In this document: one piece after another, positions 8,874 through 18,485 of the stretch
How positions within the stretch are numbered: position 1 is the first letter of the stretch
Layout: each line of letters starts with the position of its first letter
DNA from: Aquabacter sediminis
Lineage (GTDB): Bacteria; Pseudomonadota; Alphaproteobacteria; Rhizobiales; Xanthobacteraceae
Direction: 5' to 3'
DNA length: 64,000 nt
NCBI RefSeq assembly: GCF_028863665.1
Contig: NZ_JARBFX010000009.1
Span: 124,001 to 188,000, forward strand
Position numbers and translations under genes: made by a program
Notes under the pieces: model-generated
Database searches by the model: none
What the model was told of the DNA's origin: nothing
What the model saw: only the letters and a program-made list of their open reading frames with translations

Positions 8874-9647
8874 ATGGCTTACGAGACGATTCAGGTTGAA
8901 ACCCATGGCCGTGTTGGGCTCATCCGCCTGCACCGGCCGCAGGCCCTGAACGCATTGAACGCGCAGATCATCCGCGACCTGAATGCGGCCCTGGATGTCT
9001 TCGAGGCCGACCGCGAGATCGGCTGCATGGTGCTGACCGGCTCCGAGCGCGCCTTTGCCGCCGGTGCGGACATCAAGGAGATGAAGGACTTCTCCTATCC
9101 CGACACCTATCTTGACGACTTCATCACCTCCTGGGAACGCCTGTCCCGCACCCGCAAGCCGGTGATCGCCGCGGTGGCTGGCTTTGCGCTGGGCGGAGGC
9201 TGCGAGCTGGCCATGATGTGCGATTTCATCCTGGCCGCGGACAATGCCAAGTTCGGCCAGCCGGAGATCAAGATCGGGGTGATGCCCGGCTCCGGCGGCA
9301 CCCAGCGTTTGACGCGCTTCGTGGGCAAGTCCAAGGCCATGGAAATGTGCCTCACGGGCCGCATGATGGACGCCGCGGAGGCCGAACGGTCCGGCCTTGT
9401 GTCCCGTGTGCTTCCGGTCGCCGATCTCCTGCCCGAGGCCCTGAAGGTGGCGGCGCAGATTGCCGACATGTCGCTGCCCGTGGCCATGATGACCAAGGAG
9501 GCGGTCAACCGCTCTTATGAGACCTCGCTTGCCGAGGGCATCCGGTTCGAGCGCCGCGTCTTCCAGTCCCAGTTCGCCCTCGCCGACCAGACCGAAGGCA
9601 TGGGTGCGTTCGTCGAGAAGCGCGCGCCGGGTTTCGTGCACCGCTGA
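8874..9647 (+). CDS. Enoyl-CoA hydratase
   Basis: A 257-residue crotonase-superfamily enzyme hydrating trans-2-enoyl-CoA esters in beta-oxidation or related pathways. It shows the CoA-binding motif [11 protein letters not shown], the oxyanion-hole stretch [20 protein letters not shown], and the second catalytic Glu region [19 protein letters not shown]. Both catalytic Glu positions are occupied. ATG 8874 follows GGGAGG (8862-8867). Substrate range is not determined by sequence; short-chain specificity (FadB1/PaaF type) is most likely. Confidence 0.92.
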   Translation: MAYETIQVETHGRVGLIRLHRPQALNALNAQIIRDLNAALDVFEADREIGCMVLTGSERAFAAGADIKEMKDFSYPDTYLDDFITSWERLSRTRKPVIAAVAGFALGGGCELAMMCDFILAADNAKFGQPEIKIGVMPGSGGTQRLTRFVGKSKAMEMCLTGRMMDAAEAERSGLVSRVLPVADLLPEALKVAAQIADMSLPVAMMTKEAVNRSYETSLAEGIRFERRVFQSQFALADQTEGMGAFVEKRAPGFVHR

Positions 9648-9686
9648 GGGACGTTCGCCGAGGCGCCGTCGATCCGACCAGCAATC

Positions 9687-9713
9687 CCCCCTCGATCCTG
9701 CTGAGCGAGGGGG
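9687..9713 (+). terminator. Possible terminator hairpin after the enoyl-CoA hydratase gene
   Basis: An 8-bp stem (CCCCCTCG at 9687-9694 with CGAGGGGG at 9706-9713) with an 11-nt loop lies 40 bp after the stop codon. There is no T-tract, so termination is only a possibility. Confidence 0.35.
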
Positions 9714-10111
9714 CCACCCCGGACGGGGATCGTCTCGCGATTTCGCTCATGCCGGGTGATTGCGGGCACCATCTACCCGTGAGTCGTGGTGCGGACGACT
9801 TGCGCGAAGGGGCCGTTGGTCGGTCAGAGACCCTCTGACGTGGCCCTCCTCCTTGCCAAGCAGGTCCTCTCATTCTCCGAACGCAGCCCCGACACGCGGG
9901 ATCAGCCCCAGTGCGAAACCGTCCCCCGTCAGCGCTGGAGCCTCGCGACGTATCTTCGTCAATTCGGCATTGCGAGTCGCGCCCGCACCGCACGGGCCGG
10001 AGGCTCTGGGTCTCCCGACCGGGAGCCTGTGGAAAAGTCGCCTGTTTCAGTCACGGCAAGCCTTCGCGCCAGATTTCGCACCCGTTTGCCGACTTTGGCG
10101 CAGCAGGGCCG
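9714..10111. other. Gene-free stretch before tRNA-Leu
   Basis: About 400 bp without a convincing coding frame; the open frames here have no ribosome sites and show no recognisable protein. A DnaA-box-like TGTGGAAAA near 10028 is single and not supported by neighbours. This may be remnant DNA flanking the integration site at the tRNA. Confidence 0.4.
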
Positions 10112-10140
10112 TTGACAAGCCTCCCGCCTCCCCCTTAAGA
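10112..10140 (+). promoter_or_regulatory. Promoter of tRNA-Leu
   Basis: A perfect -35 box TTGACA (10112-10117) is spaced 17 bp from TTAAGA (10135-10140). Transcription would start about 25 nt before the mature tRNA, which fits a strong dedicated tRNA promoter. Confidence 0.75.
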
Positions 10141-10172
10141 GAACGCCTCCCGCCGCTCGAAAGAGCTGCGGA

Positions 10173-10257
10173 GCCCAGGTGGCGGAATTGGTAGACGCGC
10201 TGGTTTCAGGTACCAGTGGGTAACACCGTGGAGGTTCGAGTCCTCTCCTGGGCACCA
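10173..10257 (+). tRNA. tRNA-Leu (anticodon CAG)
   Basis: An 85-nt class II tRNA with a long variable arm. The acceptor stem GCCCAGG pairs with CCTGGGC. The anticodon stem CTGGT/ACCAG (10200-10204 and 10212-10216) encloses a 7-nt loop with CAG at 10207-10209. The T arm GGTTCGAGTCC is standard and the 3' CCA is encoded (10255-10257). It reads CUG, the major Leu codon in this high-GC genome. The integrase remnant begins 85 bp downstream, so this tRNA is the probable attachment site. Confidence 0.96.
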
Positions 10258-10258
10258 T

Positions 10259-10280
10259 CGCCTTTCTAAGGCGTTGATTT
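10259..10280 (+). terminator. Terminator of tRNA-Leu
   Basis: The stem CGCCTT (10259-10264) and AAGGCG (10268-10273) with loop TCT is followed by TTGATTT. It begins one base after the encoded CCA. Confidence 0.6.
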
Positions 10281-10341
10281 GCCAAAACTCTTTGTCTTTC
10301 ATGGCGTTGGAAACCGTCTGGTGGTACAGACAGGTGGTCCA

Positions 10342-10900
10342 ATGGTCCTCGCCATGTCCCGTCCGACGAAGCACCCCAAGAGCGGCGTTTATCAGTTCCG
10401 CAGGGCCGTCCCTGATCGCCTGAGGCCCCTCCTTGGCAAGACCGAGGTGAAGCGCTCGCTCGGCACCAAAGACCCTCAAGAGGCCAAGCGGCGGCATGCC
10501 GAGATGTCTGCACAGGTGGAAGCCGAGTGGGCGGACCTGGAGCGGCTGGAGCGACTGAAGGGCCAACCAGCAATTTATCGGGCCATCATCTGAGGATTGA
10601 CGAGGCCAGCCGCGCCCCCAACTGGCCGAGGTGGCAAAGGCCCATGCGCAGGCAGCGGAGGCCCTACAGCGGCAAGCCGAGGGTGCCTATCGGCCAAGAG
10701 CCTGTTGAAGCCCGTTTCCGCCCCTGGGGCTGGCCAATGCCGCGAGGGGTGAGCCTGCTGCCAAGCCGGTGGGCAAGATGGTCAAGAAGCCCAAGTTGAC
10801 GCAGAAGAGACTTACCGATGCCGAGTCCGCAGCGGTGTTCAGCCATGCGTTGACCGATCAGGGCAAGCCGAGAGGCAGGCGTCAAACTCACCCTTGCTAA
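10342..10900 (+). pseudogene. Degraded tyrosine-type site-specific integrase (N-terminal remnant)
   Basis: Frame 1 from ATG 10342 encodes the N-terminal part of a DUF6538-type phage/island integrase (SGVYQFRRAVPDRLRPLLGK, then RSLGTKDPQEAKRRHAEMSA) and stops near 10593. Related coding continues one frame over from ~10619 (LAEVAKAHAQAAEALQRQAE). It is broken by an in-frame TGA near 10694, resumes to KPKLTQKRLTDAESAAVFSH, and ends at TAA 10898-10900. The core-binding and catalytic domains with the R-H-R-Y residues are gone. A frameshift, a stop and a 3' deletion show a dead gene. Its position next to tRNA-Leu marks an old integration event. Confidence 0.78.
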
Positions 10901-10924
10901 GAGGTGAGTGCGCCTGCTGCGTGC

Positions 10925-11563
10925 CTATATCGAGGCGAGGCTGGGGGAGAGTTCGCGGGCCCTGCTTTTCGCCAGCGCCACAAATTCGAGTGCCGAGAAG
11001 AGGAGGAGGCCGTACCCAAAGAGTTCTACGCACTCTTCGCTCATGTCCTTCACTGGGCGAGCATAGGCCTCCTGCAGAACGATCTGCCAGAAAGCTCCCA
11101 TGCCGTACAGTCGGGCGAAGATGTAGGTGGTCATCAGGGCCGATATGAGCAGCCCAAATGAGACACTCTCTGTGTAGACCTTTTGCTCTTCGAGGAAGGC
11201 GTCGCGATTGATCCAGGTATATGCGAGGCCCACCAGAATCACCGGCGTGACGAGTATCTGCCATCCGTCGGAGTGGAGCATGTCCAGCCAGATGTCGTTC
11301 TCCCGAATGAGCGATGCGGTGGAGAATGTTGCGAGCAGCCAAGCGGACTTGCGCAGGGCAGCCACCTTTATGGCGGTGAGGACGAAAATCGCCGAAATGG
11401 CGAACAGAAGTATTGATTGGGATATCTCGACAAGAGACGTTTCGCCGAATGTGCCAGTGGTAGTCGCGTCGACATACATCAGGCCAAAAATCAGGCAGGT
11501 GATAGCAGCGTATAGGGCAACCCGTGAAAGGCCGCGCACGAACGGAATATACTTATCAGGCAA
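10925..11563 (-). CDS. Uncharacterised multi-pass membrane protein
   Basis: A 212-residue protein with about six hydrophobic segments, for example VALYAAITCLIFGLMYV near the N-terminus, SILLFAISAIFVLTAI, and ILVTPVILVGLAYTW mid-protein. Charged loops include RENDIWLDMLHSDGW. No family was recognised. Base composition is visibly more AT-rich than the surroundings, and it sits alone beside the integrase wreck, so it is probably leftover cargo of the element. It appears intact. Confidence 0.62.
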   Translation of the reverse strand: MPDKYIPFVRGLSRVALYAAITCLIFGLMYVDATTTGTFGETSLVEISQSILLFAISAIFVLTAIKVAALRKSAWLLATFSTASLIRENDIWLDMLHSDGWQILVTPVILVGLAYTWINRDAFLEEQKVYTESVSFGLLISALMTTYIFARLYGMGAFWQIVLQEAYARPVKDMSEECVELFGYGLLLFSALEFVALAKSRARELSPSLASI

Positions 11564-12120
11564 TACAGCGGCTCCGCATTTGAGGGAGGCCCACGGTTGT
11601 GCATTTAATGCTCAACAATCGCCCCCTGAGCCGTCAGTGATATTGCCGGATGTGGGAGGTCAGGTCAAATTCCGCTGCGTCAGGTGCGGCAGAGGTGACC
11701 GCGCGCGGCCTCGTCTGGCAGAGTCTGCAGACTCGCAGAGGCGCTCGCTCTCCCACAGCGGCGCCCTTGCCATGGCTCCACCCTTCGCGGCGCTCGCTCC
11801 TGCCCATGGGCCACGGTTGCAAGGCAGCGTCCACAGGCTCGGGCAAGCTTCAGGCGGTTACCTCACGCGCTCTTGTGGCCGAGAGAGGTCTGCAAGGGCG
11901 CGTGAGGCGCACCGTGGCGGCGGCATATCAACGGCCACCGTCGGGCGGGTCCTTTCGCAAGAGAGGGCGATGCCGCGCGTTGGCGCCCCAGGGGCTCATG
12001 CGCGACGTCACCCCTCGCCTCGAACTTGTCGTTCCGGGGACTGCGTTACTTGCCGTCCTCTCCTTGCAAAGAGCCATACCGGACGAGCCACGCGGACACG
12101 GCGGCCGGACAACTGAAATC
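11564..12120. other. Gene-free stretch downstream of the element remnant
   Basis: About 560 bp with no supported gene. Several frames are open by chance, but none has both a ribosome site and a recognisable protein. No copy of the tRNA-Leu 3' end, which would mark the far attachment site, is visible here. The promoter of the chemoreceptor gene should lie in its last part. Confidence 0.4.
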
Positions 12121-12130
12121 GGAGTGCACG

Positions 12131-13813
12131 ATGAGCCTGAAGAATTTGGCGATCCGAACAAAAATCGTTTTGATGTTCGGGCTTGTACTTCTGACCAGTC
12201 TTGTCACCGGGGGCATCATTCTTCAGGCGGAAACGACCTTGGAGAAGAATGTGGACTGGACGATCCACACTTACCATGTGCTGGACAGGGTCGACGGGAT
12301 GATGGCGGCCATGGTGGACCAGGAGACGGGCCTACGTGGTTTTCTTTTGACGCGGAAGGATGGCAGCCTCGCACCGCTTGTGTCCGGCGAGAAAGCCTTC
12401 GCCGACAATTGGAGTGCGGCGAAGTCGCTGACCAGCGACAACCCGATCCAGCAGAAGCGGCTAGACGCCGTGCGCGAGCAGGTGGAGGACTGGCAGCGTA
12501 ACGTCTCCCATTATGCCATCGACCTCATGAGGACGCCGGGTTCCGAGGATGCGGCCGTTGATGTGGAGCGCAGCGGCAAGGGCAAGGTCTATTTCGACAA
12601 GATCCGCCTTCTGGTTGCCGAATTGAAGGAGGCGGAGAGCTCTCTTCTTGGCGTGCGCAATGAAACGATGCGTTCAGCGGAGAAAACCATCCTCGTTTCC
12701 GCTATCGCATCTGTGGGCGCAATTCTGGTGATCGGCTGCAGTGCGGCTTTTGCCCTGAACACGCTCATCGCCGTGCCCATCCGCGCGACGGTGGCCAGCA
12801 TGGAGCGCATCCGCTCTGGCGATTACGCGACCGAGGTGGGCTTCACCGAGCGCCAGGACGAGGTCGGCGCCATGAGCACGGCCTTGCGAACCTTCCGCGA
12901 CACTCTGGCGGTCGCCGAAGCGGCACGACGGGAAGAGGACAGCCGCAAGGCAGCCGAACACGAAACGCTGGCGCGGCGCGAGCATCTGGCGCAGTCCTTC
13001 GTGAAGAACATGCAGTCCCTCGCCGGCCAGTTCGCCACAACCTCCAATGACGTGGCCGGATCTGCCCGCAACCTATCCGCCACTGCCGAGGAGACTTCCC
13101 GCCAGGCGCAGGCCGTGGCAGCGGCCGCCGAGCAGGCCGCGGGCAATGTTCAAACGGTCGCCGCCTCGTCGGAGGAACTGGCAGCTTCCGTTCGCGAAAT
13201 GAGCGGTCGTGTGTTCCACTCGGCCGAAGTGGCCAATGTCGCCTTCCGGGAGGCTGAGGCGTCCAACACCCGCATCAGCGAACTGGCGAAGGCGGCAAGC
13301 GCCATCGGCGACGTCATCTCCTTGATCAAGGGGATCGCCGATCAAACGAACCTCCTCGCGCTCAATGCCACCATCGAGTCGGCACGCGCGGGCGAGGCGG
13401 GCAAGGGGTTCGCTGTGGTCGCGGCCGAGGTGAAGGAACTGGCCAGCCAGACCGCCAGGGCCACCGACGACATCGCCTCCAAGGTTTCCGAGATCCAATC
13501 GGCCACGGACGGCACGGTCGCCTCCATGGCGGAGATCATCCGTGTGGTGGGGGATATCAAGTCCATCTCCACTGCCATTGCGGGTGCGGTGGAGGAGCAG
13601 GGCGCGGCCACCGGAGAGATCGCCCAGAGCTGCCAGCAGGCCGCCACGGGCACGCAACAGGTTACGGACAACATCACCGGCGTCGGTCGGGCGGCGGAGA
13701 TGACCGGCACGGCCTCAAGCCAGTTGCTGAGCCTGTCCGAAGGTCTGTCCAAGCAGGCTGGGGACCTGAGGCACGAGGTCGAGAGTTTCGTAACGCAGCT
13801 GCGCGCAGCCTGA
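12131..13813 (+). CDS. Methyl-accepting chemotaxis protein with CHASE3-like sensor
   Basis: A 560-residue chemoreceptor. TM1 spans ~residues 10-30 ([18 protein letters not shown]). The periplasmic helical sensor contains [14 protein letters not shown], the CHASE3 hallmark. TM2 is ~185-210, followed by a HAMP domain ([20 protein letters not shown]) and a coiled-coil signalling domain with the invariant hairpin [20 protein letters not shown]. Methylatable Gln/Glu pairs flank the hairpin. No C-terminal CheR-docking pentapeptide is present. ATG 12131 follows GGAGTG. No chemotaxis operon lies nearby, so it is a stand-alone receptor of unknown ligand. Confidence 0.93.
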   Translation: MSLKNLAIRTKIVLMFGLVLLTSLVTGGIILQAETTLEKNVDWTIHTYHVLDRVDGMMAAMVDQETGLRGFLLTRKDGSLAPLVSGEKAFADNWSAAKSLTSDNPIQQKRLDAVREQVEDWQRNVSHYAIDLMRTPGSEDAAVDVERSGKGKVYFDKIRLLVAELKEAESSLLGVRNETMRSAEKTILVSAIASVGAILVIGCSAAFALNTLIAVPIRATVASMERIRSGDYATEVGFTERQDEVGAMSTALRTFRDTLAVAEAARREEDSRKAAEHETLARREHLAQSFVKNMQSLAGQFATTSNDVAGSARNLSATAEETSRQAQAVAAAAEQAAGNVQTVAASSEELAASVREMSGRVFHSAEVANVAFREAEASNTRISELAKAASAIGDVISLIKGIADQTNLLALNATIESARAGEAGKGFAVVAAEVKELASQTARATDDIASKVSEIQSATDGTVASMAEIIRVVGDIKSISTAIAGAVEEQGAATGEIAQSCQQAATGTQQVTDNITGVGRAAEMTGTASSQLLSLSEGLSKQAGDLRHEVESFVTQLRAA

Positions 13814-13833
13814 TCCGCGCGTCATGCACCACA

Positions 13834-13865
13834 GAGGGCGCCCCGCTGCTTTGCGAGGCGCCCTC
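13834..13865 (+). terminator. Possible terminator after the chemoreceptor gene
   Basis: A perfect 9-bp stem (GAGGGCGCC 13834-13842, GGCGCCCTC 13857-13865) with a 14-nt loop lies 20 bp after the stop codon. No T-run follows. Confidence 0.4.
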
Positions 13866-14108
13866 TCACCCCCACAGGCCATTCCTCCTGGCAGCCTGGA
13901 GGTGCCGGCCAGTGCAACCCGTGGTCGGCGTCTGTCGGCCTCGTGAAAACCCGTGCTTGCCTCTCGCCCACAAGGGCGGCAATCTCCGCTCAGCTTGGAG
14001 CCGGATCCGGGCAGAACCTCTTCGCGCGATGGCACGGCCCCGGCGTCTGGCCGGGAGAGGCGCTTGTGGCATCTGGAGCGGCAAGCTTGGATCGGGGAAA
14101 TGCGAGTC

Positions 14109-14813
14109 ATGGTCATGGACGCTGGAAATGCCCGTCGGGCAAATGAGATGGCGCTGGCACGCGCGCTGTCGGGACGCCTCAGTCGGCGCACCTTCATGGT
14201 GGGTTCCGCGCTCGGCCTCGGTGCCCTTGGGCTCGGTGGCTGCGCCACCCCGGACGGCATGACCCTCGCCGAGGCGGAAAAGCTCTACGGCCCCTTGCCA
14301 GCTGAGAAGTTCCCCGTTCCGGCGGCCGACGTCAGCAAGCTCGATCCCAAATATTATCGCCGCACGGTGCGGTACGAGACGAAGGAAGCGCCCGGCACGA
14401 TCATTGTCGATCCAGGCAATTACTACGTCTATCGCATCGAAGAGGATGGGATGGCCACCCGCTATGGCGCCAATGTGGGCCGCGATGGCTTCCGCTGGAG
14501 CGGGGATGCCTATGTCGGCCGCAAGGGCGAATGGGCCACCTGGACCCCGCCCAAGGAAATGATCAAGCGCCAGCCGGAAGTGGCCAAATACGCCAACGGA
14601 ATGCCGGGTGGCCTGGAAAATCCGCTGGGCGCCAGGACGCTGTATCTCTACCAGAACGGTAATTACACGCTCTACACAATCTATGCGACGATCGATCCCG
14701 AATCCATCGGCCACGGCGTGACCAGCGGCTGCGTCGGCCTCCTGACCCAGGACATGCTGGATCTTTACTCCCGCACGCCGGTGAAGACGAAGGTCGTCGT
14801 GCTGCCGGCATAG
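14109..14813 (+). CDS. L,D-transpeptidase (YkuD/ErfK family) lipoprotein
   Basis: A ~234-residue exported protein. The N-terminus RLSRRTFMVGSALGLG is Tat-like and is followed by the lipobox LGGC, so it should be a lipid-anchored envelope protein. The YkuD domain covers the C-terminal two-thirds: GNYYVYRIEEDGMATRYGAN, then the active-site stretch GHGVTSGCVGLL with the catalytic Cys. Family members cross-link peptidoglycan 3-3 or attach proteins to it. The position after GC[VI] is normally Arg but is Gly here. The start is uncertain: ATG 14109 (GGGGA 10 nt upstream), 14100 or 14148. Confidence 0.86.
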   Translation: MVMDAGNARRANEMALARALSGRLSRRTFMVGSALGLGALGLGGCATPDGMTLAEAEKLYGPLPAEKFPVPAADVSKLDPKYYRRTVRYETKEAPGTIIVDPGNYYVYRIEEDGMATRYGANVGRDGFRWSGDAYVGRKGEWATWTPPKEMIKRQPEVAKYANGMPGGLENPLGARTLYLYQNGNYTLYTIYATIDPESIGHGVTSGCVGLLTQDMLDLYSRTPVKTKVVVLPA

Positions 14814-14956
14814 AGTGCCGGCCGCGCCCGATGGGCGCTTGTTGATGGGAAAAGAGAGATCTGCCCCAGCCATTGGAGCGGATGTGATGTCTCTTTTGCC
14901 TGCCGTCAGGCGTGGCGAGTTGAATTTGCCATATTGACGTCCTATGCGTGGGCGCC

Positions 14957-16990
14957 ATGGACATCCAGCTTGCCCCCGAAACGCCCCAGCTTTCCTTGTT
15001 CCGCCACGGGCGGCCGTCCGGAAAGGCCGCTCCCTTCCTGCCCATGAGCCGGGCGGAGATGGATGCGCTCGGCTGGGATGCGTGCGACATCGTGCTGGTG
15101 ACGGGCGATGCCTATGTGGACCATCCCAGCTTCGGCATGGCCATTATCGGCCGGCTGCTGGAAGCCCAGGGCTTCCGGGTGGGCATTATCGCCCAGCCCG
15201 ACTGGCATTCGCCCGATCCGTTCAAGGCGCTCGGCAAGCCGCGTGTGTTCTTCGGCGTCACCGGCGGCAATCTGGATTCCATGGTGAACCGCTATACGGC
15301 CGATCGCCGCCTGCGCCATGACGATGCCTATACGGCCGGTGGCGAGGGTGGAAAGCGGCCGGACCGCTGCACCATCGTCTATACCCAGCGGTGCCGCGAG
15401 GCTTACAAGGACGTACCCATCGTGCTGGGCGGCATCGAGGCCTCCCTGCGCCGCATCGCCCATTACGACTACTGGTCCGACAAGGTGCGCCGCTCGGTGC
15501 TCGCCGATGCCAAGGCAGACCTTCTGATCTACGGCAATGCCGAGCGTGCGGTGGTGGAAGTGGCGAACCGTCTTGCCGCCGGAGAGGCACCGCGCGACCT
15601 GGACTCCATACGCGGCGTGGCCTTGTTCCGCAAAGTGCCGGAGCACTACACCGAACTTCCCGCCGATGATCTTGATTCTGCTGACGAGGCGGCAAGCCGC
15701 GTCGCAGGCGACACGGTCATTCGCCTGCCCTCCTTCGAGGTGGTGGAGCAGGACCGCGAGGCCTATGCCCGCGCGTCTCGCGTGCTTCACCGCGAGGCCA
15801 ATCCCGGCAATGCGCGCCCGCTTGTCCAGCGCCATGGCGACCGAGACCTCTGGCTCAACCCGCCGCCCATCCCCCTGACCACGCAGGAGATGGACGCGGT
15901 CTATGACCTGCCCTATGCGCGGGCGCCGCATCCTTCCTATGGAGATGCCAAGATCCCCGCCTGGGACATGATCAAATTCTCGGTCACCATCATGCGCGGC
16001 TGCTTCGGCGGCTGCACCTTCTGCTCCATCACCGAGCATGAAGGGCGGGTGATCCAGAACCGGTCGGAAGGCTCCATCCTCAAGGAGATCGAGCGAATCC
16101 GGGACAAGACGCCCGGTTTCACCGGCGTGATCTCCGACATTGGCGGGCCAACCGCCAATATGTACCGCATGGCCTGCAAGGACCCCAAGATCGAGGCCGC
16201 GTGCCGGCTGCCGTCGTGCGTCTTCCCGGACATCTGCCCCAACCTCAACACCTCCCACGACGATCTCATTCGCCTGTACCGCAAGGTGCGGGAGGTGAAG
16301 GGCGTGAAGAAGGTGATGGTGGCGTCCGGCGTGCGCTATGATCTTGCGGTCAAGAGCCCCGAATATGTGAAGGAATTGGTGACCCACCATGTGGGCGGTT
16401 ATCTGAAGATCGCGCCCGAGCACACGGAGCGTGGTCCCCTCGACAAGATGATGAAGCCGGGTATCGGCACTTATGACCGGTTCAAGGAGATGTTCGACGC
16501 CGCGGTGAAGCAGGCGGGGAAGAAATACTATCTCATCCCCTATTTCATCGCGGCCCATCCGGGCACGACCGACGAGGACATGATGAACCTCGCGCTCTGG
16601 CTCAAGAAGAACCGCTATCGCGCGGACCAGGTGCAGACCTTCCTGCCCTCGCCCATGGCCACCGCCACCGCCATGTATCATACCGGCGTCAACACGCTGC
16701 GCGGCGTGCGGCGCGGGGCCAGCGACCAGGTGGAAACCATCAAGGGGCTGCGCCAGCGTCGGCTGCACAAGGCGTTCCTGCGCTATCACGACCCTGACAA
16801 TTGGCCGATCCTGCGCGAGGCGCTCAAGGAGATGGGCCGGGCCGACCTCATCGGCCCCCGTCCGGACCAACTCGTGCCGGCGCATCAGCCGCCCGGCACG
16901 GGCAAGGCGGCGGGCACGAAGCGGCCTGTGCGCCCCGCGCCGGTGGCGCGGCGATTCACCACCAAGGGTGTGCCTCTGCCCCGCAAGTGA
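14957..16990 (+). CDS. ygiQ: YgiQ-family radical SAM protein
   Basis: A 677-residue radical SAM protein of the UPF0313/YgiQ family. The N-terminal cobalamin-binding-like domain starts at [20 protein letters not shown]. The radical SAM cluster motif is [18 protein letters not shown] (CX3CX2C). The C-terminal region includes [17 protein letters not shown] and a basic tail. The reaction is unknown. ATG 14957 is preferred over GTG 14948, three codons upstream. No operon partners are evident. Confidence 0.93.
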   Translation: MDIQLAPETPQLSLFRHGRPSGKAAPFLPMSRAEMDALGWDACDIVLVTGDAYVDHPSFGMAIIGRLLEAQGFRVGIIAQPDWHSPDPFKALGKPRVFFGVTGGNLDSMVNRYTADRRLRHDDAYTAGGEGGKRPDRCTIVYTQRCREAYKDVPIVLGGIEASLRRIAHYDYWSDKVRRSVLADAKADLLIYGNAERAVVEVANRLAAGEAPRDLDSIRGVALFRKVPEHYTELPADDLDSADEAASRVAGDTVIRLPSFEVVEQDREAYARASRVLHREANPGNARPLVQRHGDRDLWLNPPPIPLTTQEMDAVYDLPYARAPHPSYGDAKIPAWDMIKFSVTIMRGCFGGCTFCSITEHEGRVIQNRSEGSILKEIERIRDKTPGFTGVISDIGGPTANMYRMACKDPKIEAACRLPSCVFPDICPNLNTSHDDLIRLYRKVREVKGVKKVMVASGVRYDLAVKSPEYVKELVTHHVGGYLKIAPEHTERGPLDKMMKPGIGTYDRFKEMFDAAVKQAGKKYYLIPYFIAAHPGTTDEDMMNLALWLKKNRYRADQVQTFLPSPMATATAMYHTGVNTLRGVRRGASDQVETIKGLRQRRLHKAFLRYHDPDNWPILREALKEMGRADLIGPRPDQLVPAHQPPGTGKAAGTKRPVRPAPVARRFTTKGVPLPRK

Positions 16991-17018
16991 GTGAAGCGGC
17001 GCTGCGATCCGATATGGT

Positions 17019-18329
17019 TCAGGGCGCTGCGGGTGTCGGGACGCGTTGCATGACGGCGGCGAAGAAGCCGTCCGTGTCGTTGCGGGCCGGGGTCAAGGCC
17101 AGATAGTCCGGGTGGGTGGAGCCGGTCAGTCCCGGCGCGGCCTCGCTCAAGGGTACCACGCGGAAATCGGGATGGGTCGCGAGGAAGGCCGCGACCTGCT
17201 CCTCATTCTCCTCCAGCAGCAGCGAACAGGTGGCATAGACCAGCCGTCCGCCCGGCTTTACGAGCCGCGCCGCGCTGTCGAGAATAGAGGCTTGAAGCGG
17301 AAGGAGATTGTCGAGGCCTGGCCCCAGAACGCGCCAGCGGGCGTCCGGATTGCGCCGCCATGTGCCGGTGCCGCTGCAGGGCGCATCGACCAAGACGCGA
17401 TCAAAGCCGCCCTTGTGGCGCTTGACCCACTTGTCCCGTTCATTGGCCAGGGGCCGGGTCTCGATATTGTGCAGCCCCGCGCGACGGAAGCGCTCGGCGG
17501 CGCGCTTCAGGCGGATGTCCAGCACGTCGCAGGCGATGACGTGGCCCTTATTGGCCATCTGGGCGGCGATGGCCAGGGTCTTGCCGCCGGCCCCCGCGCA
17601 GAAATCCACCACCCGGTCGCCGGGGCGGGCGTCGACCATAAGCGCGACCAACTGGGAACCCTCGTCCTGGATCTCCACTTCACCGGTCTTCAGCATGGGC
17701 AGGCGAGCGAGGGAGGGGCGCTCGCGGACGCGGATGCCGTGGGGCGCGAGGGCTGAGGGTTCGGCCGGCAAGCCGAGGTCATGGAGCGCCTGGAGAATGG
17801 AGTCCCGCTGCCCTTTCAAGGGGTTGACGCGAAGATCCAGCGGCGCGGGGTCCAACAGCGCGGCGACGTCCTGCTCGAAGGTGTCCGGGAAGCGCCGGTG
17901 CAGGGCGGCGGCGGCCCAATCCGGGCATTCGACACGCACCTCGGTCGGCATCGCGGGGGAGGTGAGGGCCGAGCCGTGCAGCTTCACCAGCAGGGCGCGC
18001 TCGTTATCGTTCAGCCGCGCCGGTTCCAAGTGCTTGCCGCTGAAGATGTTTTTCAACTGGTCGGGCGTCTGGCGCGCGCTGAGCGCCAGCCAAGCCAACA
18101 GGCGGTTCCGGGGCGTCGCCTCCCGCCCATGCCGCGTCACCCACCAGCCGAGGCGCGCGTGATGGCGCAGCAGGGCATAGAGCAGGTCGGAGATGAAGCC
18201 GCGGTCCGCCTCGGTCAGCTGGCGGTTGGCGCGGAACCAGGATGAGACCAGCGCGTCCGCGGGGCGGGCGACGGCGTGGACTTCGGTCAGAAGATCGAGG
18301 GTGGCTTGGAGGCGGGCGGCGTAATGCAC
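17019..18329 (-). CDS. RsmB/NOP-family rRNA (cytosine-5) methyltransferase
   Basis: A ~436-residue SAM-dependent RNA m5C methyltransferase. The N-terminal NusB-like helical region begins YAARLQATLDLLTEV. The methyltransferase domain has VVDFCAGAGGKTLAIAAQ (SAM binding), the motif IV Cys in DRVLVDAPCSGTGTWRRNP, and the catalytic motif VI Cys in RLVYATCSLLLEENEEQV. GTG 18329 is chosen because it matches the family N-terminus. The frame is open upstream to 18437, but that would run through the sdh terminator hairpin. Ribosome site is poor. The likely target is 16S rRNA C967 or a similar position. Confidence 0.88.
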   Translation of the reverse strand: MHYAARLQATLDLLTEVHAVARPADALVSSWFRANRQLTEADRGFISDLLYALLRHHARLGWWVTRHGREATPRNRLLAWLALSARQTPDQLKNIFSGKHLEPARLNDNERALLVKLHGSALTSPAMPTEVRVECPDWAAAALHRRFPDTFEQDVAALLDPAPLDLRVNPLKGQRDSILQALHDLGLPAEPSALAPHGIRVRERPSLARLPMLKTGEVEIQDEGSQLVALMVDARPGDRVVDFCAGAGGKTLAIAAQMANKGHVIACDVLDIRLKRAAERFRRAGLHNIETRPLANERDKWVKRHKGGFDRVLVDAPCSGTGTWRRNPDARWRVLGPGLDNLLPLQASILDSAARLVKPGGRLVYATCSLLLEENEEQVAAFLATHPDFRVVPLSEAAPGLTGSTHPDYLALTPARNDTDGFFAAVMQRVPTPAAP

Positions 18330-18413
18330 GGGGGGAGACCAGGCTTGAGGGGCGGGCACCTTAGAGGGCTGGGCGAGGATTGGCCATTGGCGGGCGGGAG
18401 GGGGGTGACAACG

Positions 18414-18442
18414 AAAAACGCGCGTGACAGGCGTCACGCGCG
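18414..18442 (-). terminator. Rho-independent terminator of the sdh operon
   Basis: A perfect 10-bp stem (CGCGCGTGAC 18419-18428 with GTCACGCGCG 18433-18442) and a 4-nt loop, followed on the minus strand by TTTTT. It lies 44 bp after the sdhB stop codon. Confidence 0.88.
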
Positions 18443-18485
18443 CTTTGAACTGGGTTTGGCCGAGGCGGAGGAGCGTGAGTTCCGC

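Noticed and set aside
10028-10036. DnaA-box-like TGTGGAAAA as a possible replication origin
   Set aside because: Single, one base off consensus, no AT-rich unwinding region and no origin-linked genes beside it.
11634-12116. Open frames between the island remnant and the chemoreceptor
   Set aside because: Several overlap in different frames, none has a ribosome site or domain; no transposase or resistance gene could be recognised.
14942-16885. 647-codon minus-strand frame opposite ygiQ
   Set aside because: Antisense shadow; the radical SAM motifs prove the plus-strand gene.
18330-18437. Upstream extension of the RsmB-type gene to GTG 18437
   Set aside because: It would place the start inside the sdh terminator hairpin and add a Pro-rich tail absent from the family.
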